Below, piece by piece: positions 35,847-47,952 of a stretch of 64,000 nucleotides of DNA. The stretch's first letter is position 1. Every line of letters starts with the position of its first letter. Location of the stretch: the NCBI GenBank assembly GCA_035373905.1, contig DAOSOK010000013.1, forward strand, positions 51,579 through 115,578, written 5' to 3'. The notes beneath the pieces were generated by a model. That model was not told the DNA's origin and did not search any database. It was given only the letters and a program-made list of their open reading frames with translations. The translations under genes and the position numbers were made by a program. The stretch comes from Candidatus Ozemobacteraceae bacterium. Lineage in GTDB: Bacteria; Muiribacteriota; Ozemobacteria; Ozemobacterales; Ozemobacteraceae.

Positions 35847-36294
35847 CTTCCTCTCACTGTTCGCCCCGTGAGCCCCTTTCGGAATGGATGGTCATCCGCT
35901 GCGTTCATAGTAACATTCTTATTTTTTCCCGCAAAGAGCATTTGTTACAAATTTTCCTCCTCTCCATCCGTTTCTCTGCTCTCGCTTGGCCTTTCGAGGA
36001 AGACATACCGCAAAATTTCGCCCCCCGTTCGTGTTGAGCCTGAAAAACGAACGGCCCACCTTCCCTTGCCACATCAGACTTCGGGAAAGGCGCGGATGAG
36101 CAGGAGAACTCAACCCGCATGGCTTAAAATGAGACGGAGATACCAACCGAACGGTTCAGTTTTTATTACCTCACGATTTCGTGAGAAATACGACGTAAAT
36201 AAACGTATTATTTTATAAAATGCTTATAATCGTGTTTTTTTAAAATTCTTCGGGATTTCCATTGGAGCGAGGTGTACCGTATTAATACGACCTG
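35847..36294. other. AT-rich divergent regulatory region upstream of groES
   Basis: About 450 bases with no gene, noticeably AT-rich from 36160 on. A TATAAT occurs at 36225-36230 without a good -35, and TATTAA at 36280-36285 just before CIRCE could be a -10. It separates the minus-strand pilin operon from the chaperone island. Confidence 0.5.
36025..36054. repeat. REP-like palindrome, short copy 5
   Basis: CCGTTCGTGTTGAGCCTGAA then AAACGAACGG: outer arms CCGTTCGT/ACGAACGG pair, as in copies 1-4, around a decayed centre. Confidence 0.55.
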
Positions 36295-36321
36295 TTAGCA
36301 CTCGGCGTTGGCGAGTGCTAA
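36295..36321 (+). promoter_or_regulatory. CIRCE operator (HrcA binding site)
   Basis: TTAGCACTC (36295-36303), 9-base spacer, GAGTGCTAA (36313-36321): both arms perfect. HrcA binds this inverted repeat and represses until heat stress. It is 35 bases before groES, in the leader or at the start of transcription. Confidence 0.97.
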
Positions 36322-36356
36322 CAAAAAAAGAAAACCACGCACACCCGGAGGAACTC

Positions 36357-36644
36357 ATGAACATTCACCCCCTCGGCAACCGAGTTCTGATCGAACTCCT
36401 CGAAAAGGAAGCGAAGACCAAGGGCGGCGTCTTTCTGCCCGAGACCGCTTCCAAGGAGCGCCCGATGCGCGGCAAGGTCATCGCCGTCGGCGCCGGCGCC
36501 CGCAACAAGAAAGGGACGCTGATCCCCATGCAAGTCAAGGTCGGCTCCAGCGTCGTTTACTCGCAGTATGCGGGTGACGAATTCGAGATCGAAGGCAAAA
36601 AGCTTCTTCTTATCAAGGAAGACGAGATCCTGGCCATCGAGTAA
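36357..36644 (+). CDS. groES: co-chaperonin GroES (copy 1)
   Basis: 95 residues from ATG 36357, GGAGG 5 bases upstream. Typical GroES: PLGNRVLIELLEKEAKTKGGVFLPETA, mobile loop region, and KLLLIKEDEILAIE at the end. It caps GroEL in the ATP-driven protein-folding cycle in the cytoplasm. Its DNA is controlled by the CIRCE just upstream, so it should be heat-inducible. The downstream groEL copy 1 is 60 bases away. Compared with copy 2 at 38539 the sequence is clearly divergent (e.g. NIHPLGNRVLIELLEKEA versus AFNLTPLNDRIIVKPREA). Confidence 0.97.
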   Translation: MNIHPLGNRVLIELLEKEAKTKGGVFLPETASKERPMRGKVIAVGAGARNKKGTLIPMQVKVGSSVVYSQYAGDEFEIEGKKLLLIKEDEILAIE

Positions 36645-36704
36645 TCCCCGTAATTCCCGGTCGCGGTCCGCGGCCGATATCACGTACCAAAGGAGACACA
36701 CACA

Positions 36705-38372
<1,668 letters not shown>

Positions 38373-38400
38373 TCCCCGAAACCGCCGGGAAACGACAAAC

Positions 38401-38464
38401 CACGGAGTCACGGAGACACGGAGAATGAAATGTTCCCAAAACTCTGTGCATCTGTGACTCTGTG
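38401..38464. repeat. long imperfect inverted repeat between the two groESL pairs
   Basis: Left arm CACGGAGTCACGGAGACACG (from 38401) pairs with the right arm ending TGACTCTGTG (38442-38464), about 23 bases each with a few mismatches. It resembles the CACAGAGTCACAGAG-type repeats found in many genomes. It could slow or attenuate read-through from groEL copy 1 to groES copy 2. Confidence 0.6.
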
Positions 38465-38538
38465 ATGAATCGTTCCCGTCGTATCTCGATCATTCAGCTA
38501 CATTCATCAATAATCAAATATATCAGGAGGAATTTGAA

Positions 38539-38835
38539 ATGGCTTTCAATCTGACCCCTCTCAACGACCGCATCATCGTGAAACCCCGCGAGGCCCTGGA
38601 AAAGACCAAGGGTGGCGTCATCCTTCCCGAGACCGCTTCCAAAGAGAAGCCGATGGAAGGCACCGTCATCGCCGTCGGCCCCGGCAAGGTCTCCGACAAC
38701 GGCACCCGCGTGGCTCCCGAGGTCAAGAAGGATCAGCGCGTGATTTTCGCCAAGTATTCCGGCACCGAGATCAAGATCGACGACGACACCTATCTGATCC
38801 TGCGCGAAGAGGACATTCTTGCGATCATCAACTGA
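38539..38835 (+). CDS. groES: co-chaperonin GroES (copy 2)
   Basis: 98 residues; AGGAGG before the ATG. Features LTPLNDRIIVKPREALEKTKGGVILPETA, EGTVIAVGPGKVSDNGTRVAPEVKKDQRV and ILREEDILAI. It is closer to typical GroES than copy 1. No CIRCE lies immediately upstream, so expression depends on read-through or an unseen promoter. Confidence 0.97.
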   Translation: MAFNLTPLNDRIIVKPREALEKTKGGVILPETASKEKPMEGTVIAVGPGKVSDNGTRVAPEVKKDQRVIFAKYSGTEIKIDDDTYLILREEDILAIIN

Positions 38836-38883
38836 TCGTCCGTCATCTCACCCGCATAAGTATTATATAAGGAGATATTGATA

Positions 38884-40509
38884 ATGCCAGCCAAGCAACT
38901 CAAATACTGGGAAGAAGCCCGCCGCTCGCTCGAGCACGGCGTCGACATCGTCGCCAATGCCGTTCGCGCCACCCTCGGTCCGAAGGGGTGTTACGCCATC
39001 CTCGACAAGAAGTTCGGCAGCCCCACCGTCACCAATGACGGCGTGACCATCGCCAAAGAAATCGAGGTCGAGGACAAGTTCGAGAACATGGGCGCCCAGC
39101 TCGTGAAGGAAGTCGCCAGCAAGACCAACGACGTGGCCGGCGACGGCACCACCACCGCCACCGTCCTCGCCCAGGCCATCGTGCATGAGGGCTTCAAGAA
39201 CGTGGCCGCCGGCGCCAACCCCAGCTTCGTGAAGCGCGGCATCGAGCGCGCCGTCCACGCCGTCGTCGATGAGATCAAGACCCTCTCCAAGAAGGTCGAC
39301 GACAACAAGGACAGCGTCGCCCAGGTCGCCACGATCTCGGCCCGCGACCCCGAGATCGGCAAGGTCATCGCCGAGGCGATGGACAAAGTCGGCAAAGACG
39401 GCGTCATCACCGTCGAGGAAGCCAAGAGCTTCGACACCACTCTCGAGTTCGTCGACGGCATGGAATTCGACAAGGGCTATGTGAGCCCCTACATGGTCAA
39501 CGACCAGGAGCGCATGGAAGCCGTTCTCGAGAACCCCTACATCCTGATCACCGAGTCGAAGATCAACAACATCAAGGACATCCTGCCCCTGCTCGAGAAG
39601 ATCGTCCAGGTCAACAAGCCCCTGCTGATCATCGCCGAGGACGTCGAGGGCGAAGCCCTTGCCACGCTCGTCGTGAACAAGCTCCGCGGCACCTTCAACT
39701 GCGTCGCCGTGAAGGCTCCCGGCTTCGGCGATCGCCGCAAGGCCATGCTCGAAGACATCGCGATCCTCACCAACGGCAAGAAGATCGCCGAAGACATCGG
39801 CATGAAGCTTGAGAAAGCCACGATCGACATGCTCGGCCAGGCCAAGAAGGTCGTCGTCAGCAAGGAAAAGACCACGATCGTCGAAGGCGCCGGCAAGCCC
39901 GCCGACATCAAGGCCCGCATCGCGCAGATCCGCGCCGAGATCGACCAGAGCACCAGCAGCTATGACAAAGAAAAGCTGCAGGAGCGCCTGGCCAAGCTCA
40001 GCGGCGGCGTCGCCGTCATCAAGGTCGGTGCCGCGACCGAGACCGAGATGAAAGAACGCAAGACCCGCGTCGAAGACGCTCTCTCCGCGACCCGCGCGGC
40101 CGTCGAGGAAGGCGTCGTCGCCGGCGGCGGCGTGACGTATCTCAACGCCCTCCCCGCTCTCACCAAGCTGAAGGCCGAAGGCGACGAGAAGATCGGCGTC
40201 GACATCGTCCGCCGCGCCCTCTACGCCCCGATCCGGTTCATCCTCACCAACGCCGGCCTCGAAGCCTCCGTCATCATCGAGAAGATTCTCGAGAAGAAGA
40301 ACAACGGCTACGGCTTCGACGTCGTGAAGAACGATTACACCGACATGTTCAAGGCCGGCGTCATCGATCCGGCGAAGGTCACCCGCTCGGCCCTGCAGAA
40401 CGCCTCCTCGATCGCTTCGATCCTGCTCACCACCGAAGTGCTCGTGGCCGAACTGCCCGAGAAGAAGTCCAACGCCCCCGCCGCCCCCGGCATGGACATG
40501 GACTACTGA
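38884..40509 (+). CDS. groEL: chaperonin GroEL (copy 2), no GGM tail
   Basis: 541 residues from ATG 38884 (AGGAG 9 bases upstream), chosen over TTG 38878. Typical GroEL motifs throughout, including GDGTTTATVLAQ and GKDGVITVEEAKS. The C-terminus ends PAAPGMDMDY instead of the (GGM)n tail. The tail affects confinement in the cavity, so copy 2 may act differently. Very similar to copy 1 at DNA level in the middle third. Two groESL pairs in tandem usually means one housekeeping and one specialised pair. Confidence 0.97.
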   Translation: MPAKQLKYWEEARRSLEHGVDIVANAVRATLGPKGCYAILDKKFGSPTVTNDGVTIAKEIEVEDKFENMGAQLVKEVASKTNDVAGDGTTTATVLAQAIVHEGFKNVAAGANPSFVKRGIERAVHAVVDEIKTLSKKVDDNKDSVAQVATISARDPEIGKVIAEAMDKVGKDGVITVEEAKSFDTTLEFVDGMEFDKGYVSPYMVNDQERMEAVLENPYILITESKINNIKDILPLLEKIVQVNKPLLIIAEDVEGEALATLVVNKLRGTFNCVAVKAPGFGDRRKAMLEDIAILTNGKKIAEDIGMKLEKATIDMLGQAKKVVVSKEKTTIVEGAGKPADIKARIAQIRAEIDQSTSSYDKEKLQERLAKLSGGVAVIKVGAATETEMKERKTRVEDALSATRAAVEEGVVAGGGVTYLNALPALTKLKAEGDEKIGVDIVRRALYAPIRFILTNAGLEASVIIEKILEKKNNGYGFDVVKNDYTDMFKAGVIDPAKVTRSALQNASSIASILLTTEVLVAELPEKKSNAPAAPGMDMDY

Positions 40510-40527
40510 TCCGCTCAGCACTGAAAC

Positions 40528-40566
40528 GGCCCTCCCCGGCGCTCTCACGGCCGGGGGGGGCTTTCC
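40528..40566 (+). terminator. hairpin terminator after groEL copy 2
   Basis: GGCCCTCCCCGGC (40528-40540) pairs with GCCGGGGGGGGCT (40550-40562), 9-base loop, then TTCC. The T-run is short, so termination may be partial, allowing some hrcA expression. Confidence 0.65.
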
Positions 40567-40589
40567 TGAACCAGGGAGACGCAGTATCG

Positions 40590-41705
40590 ATGGGTGATCC
40601 ACGGAGGCAGGCAGAGACGTTCGAGCGTCTCGCCCCTGATTTGAACGACCGCCAGCGCAGGGTCCTCAAGGAGGTCTGCGACGCCTTCATCAACACCGGC
40701 ATCCCGGTCGGCTCCCGCACCATTTCTCGCTTCAGCAGCCTGTCATGCTCCCCGGCCACGATCCGGAACGAGATGGCCGACCTCGAGTCGATGGGCTATC
40801 TGTTCTCGCCGCACACGTCCGCCGGCCGCATTCCCACGGAAAAAGGGTACCGTTTTTACGTCAACTTCCTGCTCGAATACGATCGCCTCGGCCAGATCGA
40901 GAACGCCGTCATGGCCCTTCTCGACAGCCGCATCCAAAGCCGATCCCGTGAGCAGGAGGTCCTGCGCACCGCCATCAAGGTCGCGTGCGAGCAGACGGGC
41001 CTGCCGGGCCTCGTCCTCGCCCCCTGCAAATCGGGAAACGCGGTGCGCAACCTGCAGATCGTGCGCGTCCTCGAGACGACCGCCATGCTGGTCATGGTCG
41101 ACGAGTGCGGCCACATCACCGACCACCTGGTGACGATTCCCGCCGAGACGACGGACGAAGAGCTCCAGAAACTGGCGTTGCATCTTCGCGCCGAACTCAC
41201 GGAAAACCGGATCACCGACGCCGAGGCCGAGTTCCTGCGGCGCTCGAAGGATCTGCTGACCCGGCACAACCACCTGATCGCGCAGCTCACCGAGCGCGTC
41301 CGGACGGCCATTTCCAACCCTGCCTCCGACGCGATTTTCCTCGAGGGATTCGTCAACTGCTTCGACAAGCCCGAGTTCAGCGATCCCGAGAAGATGCGCA
41401 AGATGATCGGGCTTCTCGACCGAAAGGAACAACTTCTTCATCTCATGGCGCGAAGCCTTGAAAGCGGAGACGATATCATGGTAAATATCGGCTCCGACTC
41501 CGGTCTTGCGGTAACCGATCTGTCGGTGGTCACCGCGCGGTATCGCGGCCCGAACCAGTCGTTCGGCCGTATCGGCCTGATAGGGCCGCTGCGCATGGAT
41601 TACGCCCGCGTCGTCGCCACGCTCGGCAACATCTCGCGGGCATTGAGCGATCTCCTGCTCTCGGCGCTTCCGACCCCGGGAAGCCGCTCCGGGAGCGACA
41701 GTTAG
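40590..41705 (+). CDS. hrcA: heat-shock repressor HrcA
   Basis: 371 residues. The winged helix-turn-helix of HrcA is clear (LNDRQRRVLKEVCDAFINTGIPVGSRTISR, then SPATIRNEMADLESMGYLFSPHTSAGRIPTEKGYRFYV). The C-terminal ligand/GroEL-sensing half includes VSNPASDAIFLEGFVN-like sequence and IGSDSGLAVTDLSVVTARY. HrcA binds CIRCE and needs GroEL for activity, giving feedback. GGGAGA precedes the ATG by 10 bases. It heads hrcA-grpE-dnaK-dnaJ. Confidence 0.96.
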   Translation: MGDPRRQAETFERLAPDLNDRQRRVLKEVCDAFINTGIPVGSRTISRFSSLSCSPATIRNEMADLESMGYLFSPHTSAGRIPTEKGYRFYVNFLLEYDRLGQIENAVMALLDSRIQSRSREQEVLRTAIKVACEQTGLPGLVLAPCKSGNAVRNLQIVRVLETTAMLVMVDECGHITDHLVTIPAETTDEELQKLALHLRAELTENRITDAEAEFLRRSKDLLTRHNHLIAQLTERVRTAISNPASDAIFLEGFVNCFDKPEFSDPEKMRKMIGLLDRKEQLLHLMARSLESGDDIMVNIGSDSGLAVTDLSVVTARYRGPNQSFGRIGLIGPLRMDYARVVATLGNISRALSDLLLSALPTPGSRSGSDS

Positions 41706-41739
41706 TGTGGCAAGCATTCTTCCAGAAAGCGAGACGATC

Positions 41740-42378
41740 ATGACAGCCGAAGTGAACAAGACACAGCAGGCCCCCGAGGCTGCGCCGTCGCCCGCTCCGG
41801 AACAGGCCGCGAGCGAAAACGCCGCGCAACCGGCCGCAGGCACCAACGCAACCCAGGCTGAAGCCCCCCAGGGCGAGACCCCGCAGGCCGAAGCGGCCCG
41901 GCCCGAGGATCCCCTCGAAACCCTCAAAAAGGAAGTCGACGGCATCAAGAAGGAACTGGCCGAAACGAAGAACCGGTATCATCGCGCCCTGGCTGATTAC
42001 GACAACCTCAAGCGCCGGACCGACCAGAAGCTGCTCGAGATGTCGGAATACGGCTCTGAGGCGTTCGTGAAGAAGCTTCTGCCCGTGCTCGACACGTTCG
42101 AGTCAGCCATGCGCCAGCTGACCGACGCGAAGGTCGAGGCCAAGATCATGGACGGCTTCGAGATGCTCTTCTTCCAGTTCAACGACGTGCTCGAAAAGGA
42201 AGGGCTCAAGCCGATCCCGGCGAAGGGGCAGAAGTTCGACCCGAACCTGCATGAAGCCATGTCGAAGAGCACCGATCCGAACCAGGACGACGAGGTCGTC
42301 CTGATGGAGTATGAAAAGGGCTACATGTTCAAGAAACGCGTCATGAGAACGGCGAAAGTCGTCATCAACCACAAATAA
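41740..42378 (+). CDS. grpE: nucleotide exchange factor GrpE
   Basis: 212 residues from ATG 41740, with a GTG 33 bases upstream (41707, one base after the hrcA stop) as an alternative. A disordered Ala/Glu/Gln/Pro-rich N-terminus, then the GrpE helix (LKKEVDGIKKELAETKNRYHRALADYDNLKRRTDQKL) and the beta-domain signature GFEMLFFQFNDVLEKEGLKPI and FDPNLHEAM. It releases ADP from DnaK. The N-terminal linker is longer than in most GrpE proteins. Tightly linked after hrcA. Confidence 0.95.
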   Translation: MTAEVNKTQQAPEAAPSPAPEQAASENAAQPAAGTNATQAEAPQGETPQAEAARPEDPLETLKKEVDGIKKELAETKNRYHRALADYDNLKRRTDQKLLEMSEYGSEAFVKKLLPVLDTFESAMRQLTDAKVEAKIMDGFEMLFFQFNDVLEKEGLKPIPAKGQKFDPNLHEAMSKSTDPNQDDEVVLMEYEKGYMFKKRVMRTAKVVINHK

Positions 42379-42450
42379 CCGAGTTTATTATATCCTTTCA
42401 CATACAGCGCCGCGGCGAGGCCGCACGCAACCAGACAGGAGGAACAATAC

Positions 42451-44319
<1,869 letters not shown>

Positions 44320-44387
44320 GTTGACGACACGCGGGGCGGGCCGCCAGGGTCCGCTCCGCATGGCCGCCGCGATTCCAGGAGACACAG

Positions 44388-45503
44388 ATGGCCAAGCGTG
44401 ACTACTACGAGGTTCTCGGCGTCGCGAAAAACGCCGATGAGGCCGAACTGAAGCGGGCCTACCGCACCCTTGCCCGCAAATACCATCCCGACGTGAACCC
44501 GGCGAAAGAGGCCGCGGAACAGTTCAAGGAAATAAACGAGGCCTACCAGATCCTCAGCGATCCGAAGAAGCGCAGCGCCTACGACCAGTTCGGCCACCAG
44601 GGGCTCGAAGGGGCCGGCTTCAACCCAGCCGACTTCCAGGGGTTCGGAAATTTCGGCGATATATTTGGCGATATATTGTCAGACTTCTTCGGCGGCGCGA
44701 GTCACAAGGCCGGCCCCCGCCGCGGCGCCGACCTGCGATATGACCTCGAGATCACCTTCGAGGAGGCCGTGTTCGGCTGCGAGAAGAAGATCACGGTCCA
44801 GCGCTCGGCAAACTGCACCCAGTGCGGCGGCTCCGGCGCCCAGACCGGAAGCAGCCGGAAGGTTTGCCCGGTCTGCCGCGGCAAAGGCACGATCTCCCTC
44901 GCCCAGGGTTTCTTCTCGATCCAACGCACCTGTCACCAGTGCCAGGGCGAGGGTGAGATCATCGACAAGCCCTGCAATACCTGCCACGGCCAGCGTCGCG
45001 TCAAGCACAGCGAAAGCCTCGACGTGAAGATTCCGCCCGGCGTCGAGACGGGCAGCAAACTGAAGCTCACGGGCGAAGGCGAAGCCGGTGACAAGGGCGG
45101 TCCTCCGGGCAGCCTGTACATCGTCCTGACGGTCGGCAGGCACGAACTGTTCGAACGTGTCGGTGACGATATCGTCTGCGAGCGCAACATCAGCTTCCCA
45201 CTCGCGGCTCTCGGCGGGGAAGTCGATGTTCCGACCCTCCAGGGCCCGGTCAAGATCAAGATCCCGACCGGCACCCAGACCGGCAAGGTGTTCCGGCTCC
45301 GCGGCTACGGCGTGAAGTCACTCCAGGGCGGCCAGGGAGACCAGCTCGTGAAGATCTTCGTCCGCACACCGACCGATCTGAGCGAAAAGGCGAAAGACCT
45401 CCTCAAACAGCTCGCGGCCGAGGACGGCGACGCCGATTCCAAGCTCGGCGAGGGCGGCAAGTCCTTCTTCGACAAGGTGAAGCAGGCCCTCGGAGGCCAT
45501 TGA
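44388..45503 (+). CDS. dnaJ: co-chaperone DnaJ (Hsp40)
   Basis: 371 residues; AGGAG upstream of the ATG. J-domain with HPD (YHPDVN near 32-37), G/F region (GFNPADFQGFGNFGD), four zinc-binding CxxCxG repeats (CTQCGGSG, CPVCRGKG, CHQCQGEG, CNTCHGQR) and C-terminal substrate-binding domains. It delivers clients to DnaK and stimulates its ATPase. It ends the chaperone island. Note the palindrome 28 bases past the stop. Confidence 0.98.
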   Translation: MAKRDYYEVLGVAKNADEAELKRAYRTLARKYHPDVNPAKEAAEQFKEINEAYQILSDPKKRSAYDQFGHQGLEGAGFNPADFQGFGNFGDIFGDILSDFFGGASHKAGPRRGADLRYDLEITFEEAVFGCEKKITVQRSANCTQCGGSGAQTGSSRKVCPVCRGKGTISLAQGFFSIQRTCHQCQGEGEIIDKPCNTCHGQRRVKHSESLDVKIPPGVETGSKLKLTGEGEAGDKGGPPGSLYIVLTVGRHELFERVGDDIVCERNISFPLAALGGEVDVPTLQGPVKIKIPTGTQTGKVFRLRGYGVKSLQGGQGDQLVKIFVRTPTDLSEKAKDLLKQLAAEDGDADSKLGEGGKSFFDKVKQALGGH

Positions 45504-45530
45504 ACGGGCCGGATTTTTCTGTCATGTTCC

Positions 45531-45559
45531 GTAGGGGCGGGTTTCAAACCCGCCCCTAC
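45531..45559. repeat. perfect palindrome GTAGGGGCGGGTTT/AAACCCGCCCCTAC
   Basis: 14-base arms around a single C, 28 bases after the dnaJ stop. Same family as 7832-7861 and 61157-61184. It may also act as a 3'-end hairpin for dnaJ, though no T-tract follows. Confidence 0.85.
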
Positions 45560-45599
45560 GCTGCATTCAAGGTGTTGTATAATGAAAGAGGAACGTTCA

Positions 45600-47075
45600 A
45601 TGTCGAATGGGGGGTTTGTCATGCGGTGCATCACTTTCGGCCTTTCGAGGCGCATTTTCAGGGTGATTCCCCACGCCCTCCTCCTGGCGGGTCTTCTTGC
45701 CCCCGCGTTCTGCGAGACTCCGGCGGCGAATGATGCGGTCCCGACCGTTTCCCAGGACTCCGGCAAGGCCGAGGACCTTCTGAAAAACCTCCATACGCTC
45801 TCGCGGATGAATCTCGAGCAGACCGAAACCATGCTCGAGATCTACCGGAAAAGCTTCGCCGCCGATTCGCGTTCCCCCGACACGCGCATCGTGTTATCGG
45901 CTCTCCTTCTTCGCAAGGCGAACCTTCTCAAGGCAGCCCCCTTCCCCGATGTCGAGGCATGCTTCATGGAAGCGGCAGACGTGATGCCCGATTCGTTCGA
46001 CGTTCAGTATCAATGGGGCCAGGCGCTGTTCGCCCGCGGAAATTTCGAGGCCGCCGTTCCGAAGCTGGAAGCCGCGGTCGCTCAGCGTCCCGAGCATCTC
46101 GACACGATCATGAAGCTCGGCATCTCGCAGCTGAAAATGATGAAATACGAGGAGGCACAGGCCCTCTTCGAGCGCGCCCAGAAACAGATCCCCAAGGATT
46201 ATCTCCTCCTGTATTTCCTCGGACGCTGCGCCTACGAACTGAAGGACTACGACAAGGCGGTCGAGTATTGGGAAGAGGCTCTCAAGCACATTCCCAACCA
46301 GGAGGAAGGCGCGGCGCTCCGCACCATGATCGGAAAAGCGCGCGAGCAGTCGGCCTCGATCGCGGGAACGACGACGGACGAGAACCAGCGGTTCGTGATC
46401 CATTACGCCGGCTCCTCCCAGAAGGATATCGGCGACGTGACGATGGAGGTCCTCGAGGACGTCTACGACCAGGTGACATCCGACCTGATGTATAAACCTG
46501 ACATTAAAATCAACGTCATCTTCTTCCTGACCGAGGAGTTCTACGAGATCAACAACTCCGGCCGCTGGGTCGGGGCCCTCGCCCAGGGCGAGAAGATCCT
46601 CGTTCCTCTTCAGCAGGGCTATTCCGACCTCCAGTCCGTGAAGGGCATTCTCGCCCACGAGTTCACGCACGTGATCGTGAACATGCGCACCAACAACCGG
46701 TGCCCGACCTGGGTCAACGAGGGGCTCGCGGTCTACGAGGAGTTCAAGTTCGCGAACGGCGATCCGACGGTGCTTCGCCCTGATTATGAGCGGCTGTTCC
46801 AGTCGAAGATCATCGGCGAGAAGCATTTCATCCCGCTCAAGGAGATCAATCTCAATCCCGCCCAGCAGACCTACGGCTACCAGATCGGCCTCGGGTATCT
46901 CCAGTCGTATCTCGCCATGAGGTTCCTGATCGAGCGCTGGGGCTGGCAGGCCGTCGATGCTCTTCTGAACTCAATCGGCAAAGGCGACTGGCTCGACGAC
47001 TCGTTGAACGAGGCGGCAGGCATGGAATTCTCCGAATTTCAGAAGGAACTGAACGACTGGATGCTGGGCCTCTGA
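45600..47075 (+). CDS. exported TPR protein with gluzincin (HEFTH) peptidase-like domain
   Basis: 491 residues from ATG 45600 (AGAGGA 7 bases upstream); a later ATG at 45621 would give a tighter signal peptide. Signal core HALLLAGLLAPAF, cut near Cys-Glu. Residues about 90-260 are TPR-like (QYQWGQALFARGNFEAAVPKLEAAVAQRPEHLDTI; LLLYFLGRCAYELKDYDKAVEYWEEAL). The C-terminal half has HEFTH (353-357) and WVNEGLAVYEE about 25 residues on, the gluzincin pattern of Peptidase_MA-like proteins. It is probably periplasmic. Position after dnaJ may hint at envelope protein quality control; this is inference. Confidence 0.82.
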   Translation: MSNGGFVMRCITFGLSRRIFRVIPHALLLAGLLAPAFCETPAANDAVPTVSQDSGKAEDLLKNLHTLSRMNLEQTETMLEIYRKSFAADSRSPDTRIVLSALLLRKANLLKAAPFPDVEACFMEAADVMPDSFDVQYQWGQALFARGNFEAAVPKLEAAVAQRPEHLDTIMKLGISQLKMMKYEEAQALFERAQKQIPKDYLLLYFLGRCAYELKDYDKAVEYWEEALKHIPNQEEGAALRTMIGKAREQSASIAGTTTDENQRFVIHYAGSSQKDIGDVTMEVLEDVYDQVTSDLMYKPDIKINVIFFLTEEFYEINNSGRWVGALAQGEKILVPLQQGYSDLQSVKGILAHEFTHVIVNMRTNNRCPTWVNEGLAVYEEFKFANGDPTVLRPDYERLFQSKIIGEKHFIPLKEINLNPAQQTYGYQIGLGYLQSYLAMRFLIERWGWQAVDALLNSIGKGDWLDDSLNEAAGMEFSEFQKELNDWMLGL

Positions 47076-47087
47076 TGCCCCTTTTCG

Positions 47088-47810
47088 ATGACCTCGACCA
47101 TCAACTTCTATGATGTTGCCGGCGCCATCGGAGTGGCTGCTTGGCTGTCGTATTCAACGTCGGGTTTCATTCGCAGTTCGGTGCCGCGGGAATCGGCTCT
47201 CGGGGCTTCGATATCTGCGCTCATCCTGGGTGTTCTCGGGGCCAGGCTTTTTTCAGGTTTCCTGGCTCTGGGCAGGCTGCCGACCCTGTCGGAGCTGCTG
47301 CATTTCGAGCGAGGCGGGTTCGCGTTTCACGGTTTCGTGCTGGGCGTCGTGATCGGAATTGCCGCAGCCGCCCAGGTGGTTCGCGCGAGGCTCCCCGAAC
47401 TGCTCGATGCTGCCGCTCCGGCGATGGCCCTGGCAACTGCCTGCTGGAGAACGGGCTGCTTTTTCAACGGCTGCTGCTGGGGAATCATCACCTATTCGCG
47501 ATTCGATCTTCCCCTTCCGGGCCATCACTCCCCTCCAACGATCGGCCTTCCCCTCCCTCTTTTCGAAGCATGCTTTCTCATCTCCGTTTTCCTGGCTCTG
47601 CATGCTCTGACGAAGCGTCAATTTCTCCCGAAAGGATGCATAGCAGCGCTCTATCTTTCATTCCACGCCGCATATCGGGTTGCAGCCGATGTCTGGCGCC
47701 CGGATTATTCGAACGTTTTCTATGGCATTTCCGTTTTTCTGTTGATATTCGGAGGTCTCTGGCTCCTCAAATTGCGAGGACAGGCACGGCTTAACAAACG
47801 CCAGCGCTAA
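47088..47810 (+). CDS. Lgt-like (prolipoprotein diacylglyceryl transferase family) membrane protein
   Basis: 240 residues with about six membrane helices. The stretch ERGGFAFHGFVLGVVIG and the CWRTGCFFNGCCWG loop match the Lgt family regions that carry RGGLSFHGG and the GRxGNF-like core, but the essential-arginine pattern of E. coli Lgt is only partly kept (RTGCFFNGCC in place of GRFGNFINxE). I call it an Lgt-family paralogue and not confident Lgt. It starts 12 bases after the peptidase gene and the ATG has no good ribosome site; it could be translationally coupled. Confidence 0.8.
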   Translation: MTSTINFYDVAGAIGVAAWLSYSTSGFIRSSVPRESALGASISALILGVLGARLFSGFLALGRLPTLSELLHFERGGFAFHGFVLGVVIGIAAAAQVVRARLPELLDAAAPAMALATACWRTGCFFNGCCWGIITYSRFDLPLPGHHSPPTIGLPLPLFEACFLISVFLALHALTKRQFLPKGCIAALYLSFHAAYRVAADVWRPDYSNVFYGISVFLLIFGGLWLLKLRGQARLNKRQR

Positions 47811-47876
47811 CACACCCTTGTTTCCCACCGCACTCTGAAAATTCTTGCCGATACGCACTGATTGATTTCCACCCTA

Positions 47877-47906
47877 TTGACTTCCCCGAAGAATGTAGAA
47901 TATAAT
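47877..47906 (+). promoter_or_regulatory. promoter of the type IV pilus operon
   Basis: TTGACT (47877-47882), 18-base spacer, TATAAT (47901-47906). Matches 5/6 and 6/6. Predicted start near 47913, about 40 bases before the pilB ATG. Confidence 0.75.
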
Positions 47907-47952
47907 ACTTGTCTGACTATTTCCGTCATCGTTATATATTCTAAGGAATTTA

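Noticed and set aside
38465..38538. A second CIRCE before groES copy 2
   Set aside because: No TTAGCACTC-N9-GAGTGCTAA or close variant is visible in this gap; the nearby inverted repeat has a different sequence.
38863..40602. 579-residue antisense frame opposite groEL copy 2
   Set aside because: Same shadow pattern as in copy 1, no start site or recognisable domain.
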